NCBI RefSeq assembly: GCF_001434665.1
Contig: NZ_AZDG01000006.1
Coordinates: 1 to 64,000 of the forward strand
Length of the DNA: 64,000 bases
Direction of reading: 5' to 3'
Origin: Companilactobacillus tucceti DSM 20183
GTDB lineage: Bacteria > Bacillota > Bacilli > Lactobacillales > Lactobacillaceae
Part shown: in pieces, positions 62,751 through 64,000 of the stretch
Layout: each line of letters opens with the position of its first letter
Position numbering within the stretch: position 1 is the first letter of the stretch
Notes under the pieces: generated by a model
Databases searched by the model: none
Told to the model about the DNA's origin: nothing
Seen by the model: the letters and a program-made list of their open reading frames with translations, nothing else
Made by a program: the position numbers and the translations under genes

Positions 62751-63725
62751 ATGACAAATAATTTAATCTCTCAAAACGTAAAAAGACTAAATCGTAAAGA
62801 TGTTTCAATAACAATACGCTACATTGATTCACTTGGAAATCCAGTTGCGGATGCTGTAACTTTAGAGGGCCATTATTTAGATAAGTTAGAAATCCCTTGG
62901 AAATCGATTCCTGGTTATGTTTTATCATCTATAAGACATTTCCAACAAACATTTATTCCTAGTGAAGAAGGAATATCTTTGATCTATTCTCAACAAATAG
63001 CTGCCCCTGTTGTTGTGTACCATCGAAATACTAGAGGTGAACTTATTTCTAATCCAGAATATCTAACTGGAGAATTGAATAAATCATATAATGCTCAACC
63101 TTTAGAAGACGCTGCTAAATATCTTGTTAAAAATCAAAAGTCAGCAAAGGGCACCTTCTCTAATGAAGTAAAAGAATACGAATTCGTCTATAATACTGCT
63201 TCACTAGAAAAAGTTGATATACCTGATAACTTGTTTGTTCAAACTTTAAGTAACTCTAATGTCTACGAACAACCAAATGCACCCTACCCTTTAGAAAAAC
63301 AAATTCCCTATAATACTTCTTGGCATGTTTACGAAGCCTTAAAGGAAACTTATCGTGATACTTACTGGTATAACTTAGGTGGAAGCACCTGGGTATCTAG
63401 TCAAGAAAATATCAAAACGCTAAATATCAAGAACTATACTATGACTCAAAAAATGCTCAATACCCCATTGGCAACAAATGTTGATAATATCAGTTTTACT
63501 TATCAAATTGTTGACAGTATTGATATTAATCGTCGAGTTAAGGTTTTATATTACTCGGATAGAAGTGTAACAGCTTGGGAAACTCCTTATGGAAATATGA
63601 TAAATAATCGTTATCAAGGAGGCCAACAAGTCTTTGTTATTCGTTTGATCCAATTAGATAATCAAAGTATTTGGGCACAAATTGAGGATGGTTATTATAT
63701 AGAAAGTAAATACTTAGATCTTTAA
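62751..63725 (+). CDS. MucBP/SH3-like protein without an export signal
   Basis: Protein of 324 aa from ATG 62751 (GGGGGA eight bases upstream). Two MucBP-like beta units at the N-terminus: VSITIRYIDSLGNPV...IPGYVLSS (about 19-70) and VVVYHRNTRGELI...YEFVYN (about 80-145). Two SH3/GW- or SLAP-like units follow: SNVYEQPNAPYP...YWYNLGGSTWVSS and VTAWETPYGNMI...WAQIEDGYYIE. MucBP proteins are normally exported, yet neither signal peptide, membrane helix nor sorting motif is seen here. Function is unknown; it may leave by another route or act in the cytoplasm. Confidence 0.7.
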   Translation: MTNNLISQNVKRLNRKDVSITIRYIDSLGNPVADAVTLEGHYLDKLEIPWKSIPGYVLSSIRHFQQTFIPSEEGISLIYSQQIAAPVVVYHRNTRGELISNPEYLTGELNKSYNAQPLEDAAKYLVKNQKSAKGTFSNEVKEYEFVYNTASLEKVDIPDNLFVQTLSNSNVYEQPNAPYPLEKQIPYNTSWHVYEALKETYRDTYWYNLGGSTWVSSQENIKTLNIKNYTMTQKMLNTPLATNVDNISFTYQIVDSIDINRRVKVLYYSDRSVTAWETPYGNMINNRYQGGQQVFVIRLIQLDNQSIWAQIEDGYYIESKYLDL

Positions 63726-63732
63726 CTGCCGC

Positions 63733-63898
63733 CTCTGGACGCAAGAAATGTTTACGCTGTGGGAAACGCTTGGAGCCAAGGTCTCCAAGCTCGGTTTTGA
63801 ACTTCGCAGTTACGCGAATTTCAAAACTCGTTCCGTTGCGTAATGGCTAAAGCCATAACGCAACCTACACTGCTATCAACATTTCTTGCGTCCAGAGA
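63733..63898. repeat. Multi-hairpin palindromic element
   Basis: Perfect 20-base terminal inverted repeats (63733-63752 and 63879-63898, starting CTCTGGACGC). They enclose three hairpins: CTTGGAG/CTCCAAG (63769-63789), GTTTTGAA..TTCAAAAC (63794-63827) and GTTGCGTAATGGC/GCCATAACGCAAC (63835-63864). No open reading frame of note. Single copy in this window. Confidence 0.8.
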
Positions 63899-63937
63899 CT
63901 AATGAAGTTCTATAGTATTTAAAATAAGAAATAAACC

Positions 63938-63992
63938 AAAAAAGCTAGGTATTTTATCTTGGTATATTCGGATAAAATATCTAGCTTTTTTT
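63938..63992 (+). terminator. Terminator near window end
   Basis: AAAAAGCTAG(G)TATTTTATC paired with GATAAAATA(T)CTAGCTTTTT, followed by T. It is symmetrical, so it can serve either strand. Confidence 0.85.
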
Positions 63993-64000
63993 AAATTATA

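Overview
The window is AT-rich, gene-dense chromosomal DNA from a Gram-positive bacterium, almost certainly Lactobacillaceae. The basis is the conserved Firmicutes gene order (ftsK-ymfFHI-rodZ-pgsA-cinA-recA-rny; mgtE-rluD-nadK-relQ-spxH-coiA...mecA...spxA), a cobalamin-dependent ribonucleotide reductase of the L. leichmannii type, a DUF1149 gene, and surface proteins with SLAP, WxL, BspA-type LRR, MucBP, NEAT and LPXTG modules. A Companilactobacillus-like species is my guess from overall feel and is not proven.

Layout. (1) 0-8.2 kb: hpf (ribosome hibernation, with a perfect cre over its promoter), competence genes comFC-comFA, yigZ, tagO, rny, recA (LexA box), pncC/cinA. (2) 8.2-17.9 kb: pgsA, rodZ, ymfI, ymfH, ymfF (interrupted by a stop), ftsK, DUF1149, trmL, a possible small RNA, and an AI-2E permease. 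(3) 18-25.3 kb: lactonase, uppP, cutC, mgtE, rluD-like, nadK, relQ, spxH. (4) 25.3-35.1 kb: the ancestral coiA-mecA-spxA block, opened by two accessory insertions. One is a five-gene heme-capture operon (two NEAT proteins, isdE, isdF, ATPase); the other is a BspA/WxL surface protein. mecA itself is frameshifted. (5) 35.3-42.8 kb: MBL-fold hydrolase, HmoB-like protein, a complete BceRS-BceAB antimicrobial-peptide module, and a translationally coupled nuclease-fold/sce7725-like gene pair behind a LexA-like box. (6) 42.8-55 kb: SLAP protein, copY-copB with cop boxes, WxL protein, nrdJ with paired NrdR boxes, LRR-LPXTG protein. (7) 55-64 kb: cation/proton antiporter, T-box-controlled brnQ broken by an in-frame TGA, ptsHI, CIRCE-controlled clpE, and a MucBP protein without an export signal.

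Three conserved genes (ymfF, mecA, brnQ) each carry one inactivating lesion in otherwise well-preserved sequence. They are either recent pseudogenes or assembly errors. Several families of palindromic, multi-hairpin dispersed repeats lie just after stop codons, and two copies contain the stop codon of the neighbouring gene. The items I consider most novel are the SOS-box-linked nuclease/sce7725-like pair, the heme operon with altered NEAT ligand positions and a cre in its promoter, the repeat families, the 13-base motif shared by the comFA and coiA promoters, and the candidate small RNA at 16.5 kb. All homology statements come from reading the sequence by eye. No database search was run.
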